A DNA stretch of 64,000 bases from Paludibacteraceae bacterium (GCA_024399955.1 JAKSNH010000008.1:1-64000); one strand, 5' to 3'. Shown: positions 47,118 to 56,744, numbered from the stretch's first letter. Program-made: numbers and translations. Notes: a model not told the origin generated them from the sequence alone.

Positions 47118-49187
47118 TTAGTATAGCTTATATGTTGTTTTCAGTACTTTAAACTCGGTGCGGCGGTTAATGGCATTGCATATATCTTTCTGTTGCGTAC
47201 TTTCCAGACGATTGATAAAGGCCTCATTTAACTCTTGTTCAATCGGGATAAACGGATGTTGTTTATGAATGGCTTGGTCTGCGATAACAGGTTTATTCTC
47301 ACCATAACCGATAGGTGTGAGACGTTCTTTCTCAATGCCGGCTTTGATGAGGTACTCCACGCACGATTTAGCACGTTTCTCTGATAGCTCTTTATTCGCT
47401 AACGAATCACCAACCATATCCGTGTGGGCCGATAGCTCAATGGTTATGTTGGGGTTGTCATTAAGCAGTTTAACCAAGTCGTTTAGTCCTGCTTCACTCT
47501 CCTTGGTGAGTTCCCATTTACCGAACTCGTAGAAGACGTTATTCATTGGAACAGGCTTGCTAACAGGTGCCAAAGTGAAGTTCTGCGTGTAGGTGTAGGA
47601 GTCCTTGAGACCGATGGTAGTAAGTTCCTGCTTCTCATTTAGGTATCCTCGTGCAGTAGCCAACATGACGTATTTGGTCTCTTTATCCAATTTGAGGTGG
47701 TAAGTACCATCTTTACGCACTTGCAGTTTTTGGTTAGTACCATTATTTCCCACCATGCGAAGCGTTCCATCTACGATGGGATCACCATTGGTGTCTGTAA
47801 TCTTGCCCTCCACTTGGTAGATGAGTTCCGGCAAAATGAATTGATAAATTTCGTCGTAGCCTTTTTTCTGGCCGCGATTACTGGAAAGCAGACCATTGGG
47901 AGAGTCTCCGTCAAAGGTAATACCAAAGTCATCGCCTTGAGAGTTGAATGGTATTCCCATATTGAATAAGTTCCATTGAACTAATCCGTTGCTGTCTTTT
48001 TCTGCAGTAGGAACGGCCTTAAAGATATCTAATCCTCCATAACCGGGATGGCTATTGCTAGAGAAGTATAGTTCACCATTGCTCCGAATACATGGGAACA
48101 TCTCGTCGCCGCTTGTGTTGATTTGCGCTCCTAAGTTGTGCACATTAATCCATGTGTCGGCATCGTATTCCGCCATCCATATGTCTTTGCCGCCCACACC
48201 TCCTGGGGCATCGCTCACAAAATATAGCGTATCTCCGGTGGCATTGATAGAAGGATGACCGACGGTAATGGAACTATCTAAGAATAATTTCATTTCTTGT
48301 GGCTCACCCCATTCTCCTCCTGTTCGTTGAGAGCGGAATATTTTCGCCCCTAAGTCTTGTCCATTAATAGGCTTGGAGTAGGTGAAGTACATTGTTTTTC
48401 CGTCGGCGGTGAATGAACATACGCCTAATTCCATTGTTCCTGTCTTGTCGGCAGATGCAGAGTCGTTTTGCTGTTCGGTTTCTTCGGTTTGCTCTCCGTA
48501 TAGACCTTCCGGCAATTCTATTTCGCCCCATTTCCCATTAGCATCCCTACGGGAAGAGTATAGATTAAACGTAGATTGACCGGTAACAGGTGAAGGCCGT
48601 TTATGCTTCTTGGACGATGATTTCTCTTGTCGATTTGAGGTAAACATGACGGCACTTGCATCTGCTCCAATAAAGGATGGTGCAAAGTTGGACGTTCGTT
48701 TTTGATTAAACTCCTTAGCGAGCGTTAGTTTATAGCGAGAAGGTTCTTTTTTCCAAGTGCTAACTTGTTGGCAGGCATATTGACCGCCCTGCGCCACGTA
48801 ATCATTAGGATTAGCTTGCAAATACAGTCCATAATACTTTTCGGCTTCCTTATATTTGCTCTGATAGTGCAATACCTGCGCGTACCTCAAATAAACAATA
48901 GGGTCGGTTTGTTGATATTTACTGCTAATAGCATGTTTATATGCAGAAACCGCTTTGCTATTATTGAGAATACGGTAGCACTCGCCTTGGTTAAATGCCA
49001 CGCGACCTTTTAATTGCTTGTCATTCTTGGAGATGCGCGGATAAATCTGCCGATATAAATCAGCAGCCTCGTAGTATTCTCCAATGGCAAATTTCTTATC
49101 GGCTCGTTTAATACGGGTTTTGAGCGAACAGCCGGGGCAGAGTAGTATTACTATCAGTATAAAAACTATGTACGAAGAATGCTTCAT
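47118..49187 (-). CDS. porE: PorE-like OmpA-family lipoprotein (type IX secretion)
   Basis: A 689-residue lipoprotein (lipobox LLCPGC). Domain order: TPR repeats (residues 28-150: KKFAIGEYYEAADLYRQIYP, VYLRYAQVLHYQSKYKEAEK), a beta-propeller of PD40/WD40-like blades (FAPSFIGADASAVMFTSNR, GHPSINATGDTLYFVSD, MFPCIRSNGELYFSSNSHPG, DFGITFDGDSPNGLLSSNRG), a carboxypeptidase regulatory-like domain (VEGKITDTNGDPIVDGTLRM), and a C-terminal OmpA domain (ELSAHTDMVGDSLANKELSE). This is the order of PorE of Porphyromonas gingivalis, which ties the type IX secretion machine to peptidoglycan. It implies that the organism secretes proteins with T9SS C-terminal signals, none of which I see here. Confidence 0.85.
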   Translation of the reverse strand: MKHSSYIVFILIVILLCPGCSLKTRIKRADKKFAIGEYYEAADLYRQIYPRISKNDKQLKGRVAFNQGECYRILNNSKAVSAYKHAISSKYQQTDPIVYLRYAQVLHYQSKYKEAEKYYGLYLQANPNDYVAQGGQYACQQVSTWKKEPSRYKLTLAKEFNQKRTSNFAPSFIGADASAVMFTSNRQEKSSSKKHKRPSPVTGQSTFNLYSSRRDANGKWGEIELPEGLYGEQTEETEQQNDSASADKTGTMELGVCSFTADGKTMYFTYSKPINGQDLGAKIFRSQRTGGEWGEPQEMKLFLDSSITVGHPSINATGDTLYFVSDAPGGVGGKDIWMAEYDADTWINVHNLGAQINTSGDEMFPCIRSNGELYFSSNSHPGYGGLDIFKAVPTAEKDSNGLVQWNLFNMGIPFNSQGDDFGITFDGDSPNGLLSSNRGQKKGYDEIYQFILPELIYQVEGKITDTNGDPIVDGTLRMVGNNGTNQKLQVRKDGTYHLKLDKETKYVMLATARGYLNEKQELTTIGLKDSYTYTQNFTLAPVSKPVPMNNVFYEFGKWELTKESEAGLNDLVKLLNDNPNITIELSAHTDMVGDSLANKELSEKRAKSCVEYLIKAGIEKERLTPIGYGENKPVIADQAIHKQHPFIPIEQELNEAFINRLESTQQKDICNAINRRTEFKVLKTTYKLY

Positions 49188-49190
49188 CCT

Positions 49191-50435
49191 TTAGTCAAGA
49201 CTATGAATAACTAATCCGGAACGCAATTTGGGTTCAAACCAGGTTGTCTTAGGTGGCATTATATTACCGGAATCAGCAATATCGATGATTTGCTGCATAG
49301 TAACAGGGTAGAGGGCCAGAGCCATCTTCATTTCACCGCTATCTACGCGACGTTGTAGTTCATCTAATCCGCGAATTCCACCTACGAAGTCGATGCGCTT
49401 ATCCGTGCGTAAATCCTTGATACCTAATATCTTATCCAAAATCAGATTACTGGATATCGTTACATCTAAAACACCAATAGGGTCATTATTGTCATAGCGA
49501 CCATCTTTGGCTGTTAGGCTGTACCATATATGATTGAGATAGAGCGCAAAGTTATGCAAGCGATTGGGCTTATAGATGGCAGCACCTTGTTTTTCTACGA
49601 TGAAGTTCTCCTCAAGTGCTGCTATGAACTGCTCTTCGGTTAGTCCATTCAGGTCGCGCACCACGCGGTTGTAGTCCAAGATGTTCAGTTGGTTATCAGG
49701 GAAACAAACGGCCAAGAAGAAGTTGTATTCTTCGTTACCGGTATGATGCGGATTGGCTTGTTTGCGTTCGCTACCAACCAAAGCAGCAGCGGCCGATCGA
49801 TGGTGACCATCAGCGATGTACATAGCCGGGATTTGTTCAATTAATTCGGTGATGCGAGCAATGTCCTTGTCGTCATCAATCAACCAGAATTTATGTCCGA
49901 ATCCATCAATCTGTGCCACAAAGTCATATTCCGGCGTTTTGGTGGTATAGCGAGCGATGATAGCATCTAATTCTTCCACATGCTTATAGGCAAAGAAGAC
50001 GGGCTCAATATTGGCATTATTCACTCGCACGTGTTTCATACGATCCTCTTCTTTATCCTTGCGGGTTAATTCATGCTTTTTGATTTTGCCGGACATATAG
50101 TCCTCAAAGCAAGCAGCAACGACTAAACCATATTGCGTGCGCGTACCCATTGTTTGTGCATAGATGTAGTACATTGGTTTTTGGTCTTGTACCAGCCATC
50201 CGTTGCGTTGGAAGAGATCAAAGTGCTCACGAGCAGAAGGATAAACCTTGGGGTCGTGTTCATCAGTTCCCGGTTCAAAGTTGATTTCGGGTTTGATGAT
50301 GTGGTATAATGACTTCTCGTTTCCTGCTGCTTCTAAGCGGGCTTCTTCGGAACTAAGTACATCATAAGGACGCGAATTAACGTCCAAAACAAACTGTTTG
50401 GGCGGACGAATTCCGCGGAAAGGGCGAACCTTCAT
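49191..50435 (-). CDS. DUF1015 family protein
   Basis: 414 residues from ATG 50435 (MKVRPFRGIRPPKQFVLDV); an upstream TTG at 50444 is not needed. DUF1015 signatures are VNSRPYDVLSSEEAR, EPVFFAYKH and YIADGHHRSAAAALVG near 200. The HHR-type motif resembles ParB/nuclease-like folds, and members often lie beside serA and serC; here neither is present. Function is unknown and it is cytoplasmic. A TAATTTTG sequence on the minus strand (complement of 50442-50449) lies only 6 bases before the start but lacks a matching -33 element. Confidence 0.85.
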   Translation of the reverse strand: MKVRPFRGIRPPKQFVLDVNSRPYDVLSSEEARLEAAGNEKSLYHIIKPEINFEPGTDEHDPKVYPSAREHFDLFQRNGWLVQDQKPMYYIYAQTMGTRTQYGLVVAACFEDYMSGKIKKHELTRKDKEEDRMKHVRVNNANIEPVFFAYKHVEELDAIIARYTTKTPEYDFVAQIDGFGHKFWLIDDDKDIARITELIEQIPAMYIADGHHRSAAAALVGSERKQANPHHTGNEEYNFFLAVCFPDNQLNILDYNRVVRDLNGLTEEQFIAALEENFIVEKQGAAIYKPNRLHNFALYLNHIWYSLTAKDGRYDNNDPIGVLDVTISSNLILDKILGIKDLRTDKRIDFVGGIRGLDELQRRVDSGEMKMALALYPVTMQQIIDIADSGNIMPPKTTWFEPKLRSGLVIHSLD

Positions 50436-50462
50436 AGATTGCAAAATTAGTGGTTAATAGTA

Positions 50463-50825
50463 TTATTTCTTAGGTTCAGCAGCCGGTGTTTGCTTCATAG
50501 AGCAAGTTCCGTTAAACTGAGCATTAGGTTCAATAATGAGTACTTTGGTCTTCAAATCACCCATAAGCGAACCGGTAGAGCGAAGTGCGAATGTGTTTTC
50601 AGTATTCACTTTACCATCTACTTTACCCATTATTTCAGCATTTTGGCAATTGACAGTGCCTTTTATTTTACCTTGCTCGCCAATTACTACTTTACCTGAA
50701 CATTGAATTTCTCCCTCTACTTGACCATCGATTCGGATGTCCGAATCAGCAATGATCGTACCAATAATCTTACTTCCGGCTGTTAAAGCATTGAAAAGAG
50801 TACCGGATTGTTGTTGTGTAGCCAT
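50463..50825 (-). CDS. bactofilin (polymer-forming cytoskeletal protein)
   Basis: 120 residues. A short disordered N-terminus precedes a right-handed beta-helix of repeated hydrophobic triplets (IIGTIIADSDIRIDGQVEG, IQCSGKVVIGEQGKIKGTVN, AEIMGKVDGKVN, FALRSTGSLMGDLKTKVLII). Bactofilins polymerise without nucleotide and often scaffold cell-wall or shape enzymes. It is the first gene of an operon that continues through DUF1015, PorE-like, thyA, folA, yidC and DUF2520. Confidence 0.93.
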   Translation of the reverse strand: MATQQQSGTLFNALTAGSKIIGTIIADSDIRIDGQVEGEIQCSGKVVIGEQGKIKGTVNCQNAEIMGKVDGKVNTENTFALRSTGSLMGDLKTKVLIIEPNAQFNGTCSMKQTPAAEPKK

Positions 50826-50886
50826 AATACTGTATTTTTTTAGTTCTTACTTCATAAAACAGGGCATAATACCCAAAATTAACGTG

Positions 50887-50917
50887 CAAAGGTACATTTT
50901 TTTTTCTATATGCGCAA
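50887..50917 (-). promoter_or_regulatory. promoter of the bactofilin operon
   Basis: Minus strand TACCTTTG (complement of 50887-50894) with TTG (complement of 50915-50917) 20 bases upstream. The -33 lies in the palindrome-like TGCGCAAGCGCGCA (50911-50924). Confidence 0.75.
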
Positions 50918-50955
50918 GCGCGCACATATTTTTTTATAAAAAAAAGTGCAATTTA

Positions 50956-50987
50956 TTTGGGCAAGTCATTTTTTTTTTGTAACTTTG
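50956..50987 (+). promoter_or_regulatory. promoter of the small membrane protein-ompH operon
   Basis: TTTG 50956-50959, exactly 20 bases, TAACTTTG 50980-50987. Only 9 bases separate the box from the first ATG (50997), so the message has at most a few bases of leader. Confidence 0.8.
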
Positions 50988-50996
50988 CGCCGTATA

Positions 50997-51197
50997 ATGA
51001 GTATTTTGGTCGTAATCATATTGGTTGGTTTGGCGATGCTGGGCTTGAGCATTCGTGTTATTTTGCGCAAGAATGGTCGTTTTTCTAGTCAGCATATCTC
51101 GCAAAACAAGAGGATGCGCGAGAAAGGTATTCATTGCGTGAATACTCAGGATTACGAGGATAGACATAAGGCAAAAATTAATGTAAAAAATTTATAA
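50997..51197 (+). CDS. small single-span membrane protein
   Basis: 66 residues: one N-terminal transmembrane helix (MSILVVIILVGLAMLGLSI) followed by a basic tail (RVILRKNGRFSSQHISQNKR, HKAKINVKN). The start is set by the promoter; an ORF beginning at 50946 would extend into it. A short membrane protein of this kind precedes ompH in several Bacteroidales, but I do not recognise a named family. Ribosome access to such a short leader would be unusual. Confidence 0.65.
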   Translation: MSILVVIILVGLAMLGLSIRVILRKNGRFSSQHISQNKRMREKGIHCVNTQDYEDRHKAKINVKNL

Positions 51198-51200
51198 GTT

Positions 51201-51809
51201 ATGAACAAAAATCAGGTTATTATTAATGTAGTTTTGGTAGCCGCTGTGGTTACGTTGTTTGTTATCTTCTTTACGGTTAAGCCCGGTTGCTGCAAGCAGC
51301 AAGAAGTAGTAGAGTGTGCTGGAGTAGAATCTGTAGAAGGGACTTTGCCGATTGCTTATTTGAATGTAGATAGTTTATTGCAAGGCTACACTTTTGCTCA
51401 GGAGGCTTCTGAGAAGTTAATGTCCAAACAAGAGGATGCTCGTTTGAAGTTGAACACGAAAGCTCGTACGTTGCAACAAGAGATGGCAGATTTTCAGCGC
51501 AAGTATGAGAACAATGCTTTCTTGAGTCAAGAGCGTGCACAAAGCGAGTATCAGCGTTTGCAGAAGAAACAGCAAGAGTTAGAAGAGTTAGAGCAAAAAT
51601 TGACGAATGATATCCTATTGGAGAATCAGAAGCTGAACTTGCAATTAGCTGATAGTTTGGAGGCTTTCTTGGCCGTTTATAATGCAGATGGTCGCTATCA
51701 AATGATTCTCTCCAATAACGCTCATGATAATATCCTTTCTGCAATGGACGGTTATGATATTACGGATGCTGTTATTGCCGGAATGAATGCAAGATACAAT
51801 AAGAAATAA
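51201..51809 (+). CDS. OmpH/Skp family periplasmic chaperone
   Basis: 202 residues. An N-terminal membrane segment (VIINVVLVAAVVTLFVIFF) is followed by a Cys pair (GCCKQQ), then IAYLNVDSLLQGYTFAQEA, the usual first strand of Skp, and long tentacle helices (QQEMADFQRKYENNAF ... ELEELEQKLTNDILLENQKL) with a second beta part YQMILSNNAHDNILSAMDG. It should hold outer-membrane proteins on their way across the periplasm. It starts 3 bases after the small membrane protein. Confidence 0.85.
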   Translation: MNKNQVIINVVLVAAVVTLFVIFFTVKPGCCKQQEVVECAGVESVEGTLPIAYLNVDSLLQGYTFAQEASEKLMSKQEDARLKLNTKARTLQQEMADFQRKYENNAFLSQERAQSEYQRLQKKQQELEELEQKLTNDILLENQKLNLQLADSLEAFLAVYNADGRYQMILSNNAHDNILSAMDGYDITDAVIAGMNARYNKK

Positions 51810-51838
51810 GTGTATCACCACTCTTAAATGATTCTCTT

Positions 51839-53710
51839 GTGAATATTCGACGTTACATAGTTGGTTTGTTGCTTGCGACAAGTGTAGGCTTATCGGCGCA
51901 GAATATACCGGTTAGTCTAGAATATACGCGTGTGTATGACTATTTGGATGAGTTATCCACCGATGGTATTATCCATTCCATGACGGAGGCGGTTCGTCCG
52001 TTCACGCGAATGCAAATAGCCAATATGCTTTTAGAGGCGCAGGCTGCAGATTCGCTGATGAACAAACGGCAAAAGGACGATCTGGCTTTCTTTTTGAATG
52101 AGTTTCCATTGGAGCGTGACACGATGCGTGAGGGCTATGTGCAATATACGGACCATAAGACGTATAACTTAAGTTTAGCAGACCCTCAGTTCTCCTATAT
52201 GACCAAAAACAAGTTGTTTAAGATGCAAATCAAACCGCTGTTAGGTGCAGAAATTATAGGAGGCAGACGTGGAGCAGTTGTTAAACGCTGGTATGGTGCT
52301 GAAATCCAAATGGATATTGCTCATCACGTCAGTATTTGGGGGTCGTTGCGTGATATCAGTTATAACGGAACGTGGTTCTTGAGGGATAAGTACTACCCAG
52401 ATGTGTATGCCAAGATAAGGGGGGCTCGATTAAATGAAGGACGAGAATTTATCGGTTATGATGAGAAAAATAAACCTATTTATAAACAAGTTCCTGCCTT
52501 GAATAATCGTTTGGGGACGCAGTATAAAGAATCTAACGATGGTGGAGATTTCTCGGATAGCAAAGGCGGAATTAACCTTTATACATGGTGGGGTAGTATT
52601 GGGTTGAGTAGAGATAATATTCGTTGGGGAGATGCCTATCATTGTTCCAATATCCTTAGTGGACGTAATCCTGCTGTTCCTCAGTTAACTTTGCAATTAA
52701 CACCTGTTTGGTGGTTCCAGTTTGATTATTTCCATGCTTGGTTGATTAGTAATGTGTTAAATGAGGAGGATTACTATGTGGAGAATACTGCGGATATAAA
52801 TCATACGTATTTCAAGACTTCTAAGGAATATCGTCCTCGCAGCAAGTACATGGCGGCTAATATGTTTACATTTAAGCCGTGTAAGTACTTCCATTTTTCG
52901 TTTGGTAACTCAATCGTTTATGCAGAAAATAATCCTCAAGCGGCATATTTTATTCCGTTTGCGTTCTATAAATCGTTGGATCACTTATTGACAAAGGGCA
53001 ATAGTTCAGAGAACCAGAACTCGCAAGTCTTCTTTACTGCTACCATTCGTCCCGTTAACCACCTCAAGTTATATGGTTCAGTCTATATCGACGAGGTGAA
53101 ATGGGCGCGAGCTAAAAAGAGTAATCCGGAAAATAATCCTGTTTCCTATTTAGTGGGCTTTGATTGGACCGGTTGGCCTATCAAGGGTTTAGGATTGAAG
53201 GGTGAGTTTATGCGGTCGTATATAGCTTGTTATACACACTCTATTGATGTGCTGGAATATACGAGTAATAGTTATAATATGGGGCACTATATGGGAGATA
53301 ATGCACAATCTATCTTTGTAGAATTGAGTTATCGTCCCATTAGAGGCATGCATATTGCTTTAAGTTATACGAATGATACCAAGTATAACATGTATTATTA
53401 CATACGTAAAAACATTGGTGCTACTATTGCTCAAAAGCCTTTTAATAAGAAGATTTATCAAAATGACCAAATCGATTTGAAATTTACGTATGAGGTGCAC
53501 CCGAATATGTATTTAATTGCCGGTGTTTCGTATAATAATGCTCGGGCGTTTAATAATCCGGATGGGAAAGATGCTGATCCGGAAACGCATATCGATTTGA
53601 AGACCTCTGAGCAATATGGTTCGGCACAATACTATTTGGATCGTTTCTGTCCGGAATTCTATCAGGGCAAGAACATAACCGCTAATATCGGATTTTCCTT
53701 TGGATTCTAA
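51839..53710 (+). CDS. outer-membrane beta-barrel protein, Wzi/RemB-like
   Basis: 623 residues from GTG 51839; no in-frame ATG lies nearby. A signal peptide (MNIRRYIVGLLLATSVGLSAQ) precedes an N-terminal helical region VYDYLDELSTDGIIHSM ... RPFTRMQIANMLLEA, which matches the first part of Bacteroidota capsule-assembly Wzi or gliding-motility RemB proteins. The rest is a chain of amphipathic strands rich in Tyr and Trp, ending in a terminal Phe (NIGFSFGF), as expected for a barrel. It follows ompH in the operon, so it may be a client of that chaperone. Confidence 0.7.
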   Translation: MNIRRYIVGLLLATSVGLSAQNIPVSLEYTRVYDYLDELSTDGIIHSMTEAVRPFTRMQIANMLLEAQAADSLMNKRQKDDLAFFLNEFPLERDTMREGYVQYTDHKTYNLSLADPQFSYMTKNKLFKMQIKPLLGAEIIGGRRGAVVKRWYGAEIQMDIAHHVSIWGSLRDISYNGTWFLRDKYYPDVYAKIRGARLNEGREFIGYDEKNKPIYKQVPALNNRLGTQYKESNDGGDFSDSKGGINLYTWWGSIGLSRDNIRWGDAYHCSNILSGRNPAVPQLTLQLTPVWWFQFDYFHAWLISNVLNEEDYYVENTADINHTYFKTSKEYRPRSKYMAANMFTFKPCKYFHFSFGNSIVYAENNPQAAYFIPFAFYKSLDHLLTKGNSSENQNSQVFFTATIRPVNHLKLYGSVYIDEVKWARAKKSNPENNPVSYLVGFDWTGWPIKGLGLKGEFMRSYIACYTHSIDVLEYTSNSYNMGHYMGDNAQSIFVELSYRPIRGMHIALSYTNDTKYNMYYYIRKNIGATIAQKPFNKKIYQNDQIDLKFTYEVHPNMYLIAGVSYNNARAFNNPDGKDADPETHIDLKTSEQYGSAQYYLDRFCPEFYQGKNITANIGFSFGF

Positions 53711-53745
53711 GAGAAATTATAAAATAATTAACCCAATCTAAATAT

Positions 53746-55332
53746 ATGAAAAAACTTCTTCCTATTTTATCTTTGAGTTTAGTTTTATTAGCCAGTTGTC
53801 AGCCTAAGGATGATACGGTGTATATCCTGTATGACAACGATGTGCATTGTGCTGTAGATGGTTATGAACAGATGGCAGCTTTACGTGCCGATTACCTGTC
53901 TAAATCGTTGTACGTCAATGTGGTATCTGCCGGTGATTTTGTGCAAGGGAACACGATTGGCAGTTTAAGTAAGGGTAGGTATATCACATCTATTATGAAT
54001 GCCATTCCTTATGACATTGTGACTTTAGGTAATCATGAGTTTGATTATGGTGTACCGCAAATGAAAAAACTGATGTTTTGGCTGCATGCTAAGTGTGTTT
54101 GCTGCAATTTCAGTTATTTGCCAACCGGTAAGGACCTTTATCCTGCTTACACTATTCGTCAATATGGTTCGCGCAAAGTGGCCTTTGTAGGTGTAGCAAC
54201 GCCCACCACAATGGCTATGTCGGTGCCAACTAATTTCCAGGATAAGAACGGAGAAATTATCTATACGTTCCATAAAGACGAAACGATTCAGCGCGTACAA
54301 CAGGCAGTGAATGCTGCTCGTGAAGAAGGTGCTAATAATGTAATTGTTTTGTCTCACTTAGGCGATGATACACAAGGAGTTAACTCGGTTGAGCTGATTG
54401 AACAAACAACCGGTATTGATGCCGTTTTAGATGGTCATCAACATCATGTGTTGAATTTCAAATTAGCCAATGCTGAAGGAGATTCGGTTATTTTGACCTC
54501 TACAGGTTCAGCCTTTCAGAATATAGGTTGCTTGACCATTGCTTTAGATGGTACTGTTTCTACAGAGTTGATTCCGTTGGATACCTATAAAGAGGAGCAT
54601 CCGCGCGTAAAAGGACGTATAGATAAGATGCGTGAGAAAGTGCAGAATATTACCGATCAATACGTAGGTTTCTCGGAAGTTGTGCTGACGGATGCTAACG
54701 AGGCAGGTGAGCGTCAAGTACGAATGGCAGAAACTAACTTGGGAGATTTTGCAGCAGATGCTATGCGGGCTATTTGCAAGGCAGACATTGGTATTGTGAA
54801 TGGTGGAGGTTTACGTCATAGCCTAAAGGCGGGTAACCTCACTTATGGTGATCTTATTCAGGTTTTCCCATTTAATAACACGTTATATACGGTTAAGGCT
54901 ACCGGTGCTCAGATTAAGCGTGCAATGGAGATTTCTGTATTTGAATATCCCGTTGAAAGCGGAGGATTTATGCAAGTTAGCGGTCTTAGATATACGTTCA
55001 ACAGTTCTGTTCCCACGTCCGTGCATCTGGATGATGATGGTATATGCGATTCTATTGGTGAAAGTCGTCGATTGATTAGCGTTGAGATAGAGAAGGATGG
55101 GGAATGGATGCCGATAGATGAAGATGCCGTTTATACCATTGGAGGACAGAGTTATAACCTCGTTTGTAGCGGTTCGTCCGGCATGTATATTGGTACAGAA
55201 CAATTGCCGGGAGAACACATGGTGGATGCAGACGCATTAGTTGAGTATATCCACCTGTTGGGTGATACCATTCGTGCCTCGCAATATGGTACGAGCCAAA
55301 ATCGTATTATTCGTGTAACGGACGCTGATTAA
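53746..55332 (+). CDS. 5'-nucleotidase / metallophosphatase (UshA-like) lipoprotein
   Basis: 528 residues with a lipoprotein signal (ILSLSLVLLASC). The N-terminal calcineurin-like phosphatase domain has YDNDVHC, SAGDFVQGN, TLGNHEFDYG near 94, VIVLSHLGDD and DGHQHH (metal ligands). The C-terminal 5'-nucleotidase domain has ETNLGDFAADAMRAI and IVNGGGLRHSLKAGNLTYGDL. It hydrolyses periplasmic nucleotides or related phosphoesters so that nucleosides can be taken up. Its last 26 bases overlap the convergent folC gene. Confidence 0.88.
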   Translation: MKKLLPILSLSLVLLASCQPKDDTVYILYDNDVHCAVDGYEQMAALRADYLSKSLYVNVVSAGDFVQGNTIGSLSKGRYITSIMNAIPYDIVTLGNHEFDYGVPQMKKLMFWLHAKCVCCNFSYLPTGKDLYPAYTIRQYGSRKVAFVGVATPTTMAMSVPTNFQDKNGEIIYTFHKDETIQRVQQAVNAAREEGANNVIVLSHLGDDTQGVNSVELIEQTTGIDAVLDGHQHHVLNFKLANAEGDSVILTSTGSAFQNIGCLTIALDGTVSTELIPLDTYKEEHPRVKGRIDKMREKVQNITDQYVGFSEVVLTDANEAGERQVRMAETNLGDFAADAMRAICKADIGIVNGGGLRHSLKAGNLTYGDLIQVFPFNNTLYTVKATGAQIKRAMEISVFEYPVESGGFMQVSGLRYTFNSSVPTSVHLDDDGICDSIGESRRLISVEIEKDGEWMPIDEDAVYTIGGQSYNLVCSGSSGMYIGTEQLPGEHMVDADALVEYIHLLGDTIRASQYGTSQNRIIRVTDAD

Positions 55333-56680
55333 ATAAAGTAAGCGCTTCGCCTACAACATAGTTACTGCCACCGATAAAGATAATATCTTGGTCGGTGGCT
55401 TCTTTTTGTGCAGCAAGGATGGCTTCTTTTACTGATGAATAGGCATTGTCTTGCGCATTGTGAACAGGAGATATGTTATTATGAAGTGCCAGCATTTTGG
55501 AGGCAGGAATGGCCCGATGTGTTTGAGCTTGTGTAAAGTAATAGCGAGCCTGAGTGGGCAATACTTTCATAACCTCTTCTACATCCTTATCATCCACCAT
55601 TCCAAAGACGATATGGAGTGTGTTATGTGTTGTACTAAGTTGTTGTAGTTGTTGGGCTACATACTTGATTCCGTGTGAGTTATGTCCGGTATCGCAGATG
55701 GTTAGGGGCTTGTTACATAACGTTTCCCAACGTCCTCGAAGCCCTGTTAAGGTGCATACTTGAGCGAAACCGCGTTTATAATGGTCCGTCGTTAGAGATA
55801 TATCGCGTTCTCGCAGAATATTGCTGAGTGCCCGAAGGGCAACGTAGGCGGTTTGCATGTTCTTATCTTGGTATAGACCATGTAATTCGCACATGGGTAT
55901 ATCACGTTCTCGGCAACGGCGTAAATAGTTGCATTGGTCGGCAAACCATAGTTGACAAGTGGTGGTCTCTAAGCCATTCCCTAAGATATTGCATGCTTGT
56001 GCTTTCTCTATAAAAACAGGTGCCGTCTCGGGGTCTGTTTCTCCGATTATGCAAGGAACGTTGGATTTGATGATTCCTGCCTTTTCACCGGCAATCTTGG
56101 CGAGAGTATCACCTAAAAATTCGGTGTGGTCAAAACCTATATTGGTGATAACTGATAATAGGGGCGTAATGATGTTGGTTGAGTCTAATCGGCCTCCTAA
56201 ACCGACTTCAATAACGGCAATATCCACTTTTTGTTCAGCAAAATACCAAAATGCCATTGCCATGGCTGTTTCAAAGAAGGAAGGACGAAGTCGATCTAAG
56301 AAACTGCGGTTGTCTTCTACGAACTGAATCACTTTCTCTTTTGGTATCATAGACGCTTCGCTCATGGTTGCTTCTACTCCCATTCTATTCCTGTTAAGCA
56401 CACGTATTCTTTCGCGGAAATCCACTAGATGAGGAGAAGTGTATAAACCGACTTTTAGGCCTGCACATTGTAGGGATGCAGCAATTAGATGGGAGGTGGA
56501 CCCCTTTCCGTTTGTGCCTGCTATATGGACTGATGGCCATTGGGTGTAGGGCTTGCCTAAGTGTTCCATCAAAGCTATTGTATTCTCTAAACCGGGCTTA
56601 TAGGCATCTTTCCCAATGAGGTGAAAGGCCGGAGTGGAGGCGTATAAATAGGATATTGTTTCGTCGTAAGTCATATTCAT
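55307..56680 (-). CDS. folC: folylpolyglutamate/dihydrofolate synthase
   Basis: 457 residues from ATG 56680 (MNMTYDETISYLYA); a longer frame open to 56794 contains the promoter. Mur-ligase fold: VHIAGTNGKGSTSHL near 48 (P-loop), FFETAMAMAFWYFA, VGLGGRLDSTN near 160, NIGFDHTEFLGDTLAKIAGEKAGI and CDTGHNSHG in the C-terminal domain. It adds glutamate to folates. It is convergent with the nucleotidase gene, with 26 bases shared. Confidence 0.93.
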   Translation of the reverse strand: MNMTYDETISYLYASTPAFHLIGKDAYKPGLENTIALMEHLGKPYTQWPSVHIAGTNGKGSTSHLIAASLQCAGLKVGLYTSPHLVDFRERIRVLNRNRMGVEATMSEASMIPKEKVIQFVEDNRSFLDRLRPSFFETAMAMAFWYFAEQKVDIAVIEVGLGGRLDSTNIITPLLSVITNIGFDHTEFLGDTLAKIAGEKAGIIKSNVPCIIGETDPETAPVFIEKAQACNILGNGLETTTCQLWFADQCNYLRRCRERDIPMCELHGLYQDKNMQTAYVALRALSNILRERDISLTTDHYKRGFAQVCTLTGLRGRWETLCNKPLTICDTGHNSHGIKYVAQQLQQLSTTHNTLHIVFGMVDDKDVEEVMKVLPTQARYYFTQAQTHRAIPASKMLALHNNISPVHNAQDNAYSSVKEAILAAQKEATDQDIIFIGGSNYVVGEALTLFNQRPLHE

Positions 56681-56695
56681 TTCCGGAAAACAATG

Positions 56696-56727
56696 CAAAA
56701 GTACACTTTTTTTTGCATGTATGCAAA
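56696..56727 (-). promoter_or_regulatory. promoter of folC
   Basis: Minus strand TTTG (complement of 56724-56727), exactly 20 bases, TACTTTTG (complement of 56696-56703). The -33 is half of the perfect palindrome TTTGCATGTATGCAAA apart from its centre (56712-56727). Confidence 0.8.
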
Positions 56728-56744
56728 TTTTTCTTCGGTTCATT

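Noticed and set aside
50442..50449. A separate promoter for the DUF1015 gene
   Set aside because: The box has no matching -33 element and the gene follows bactofilin closely.
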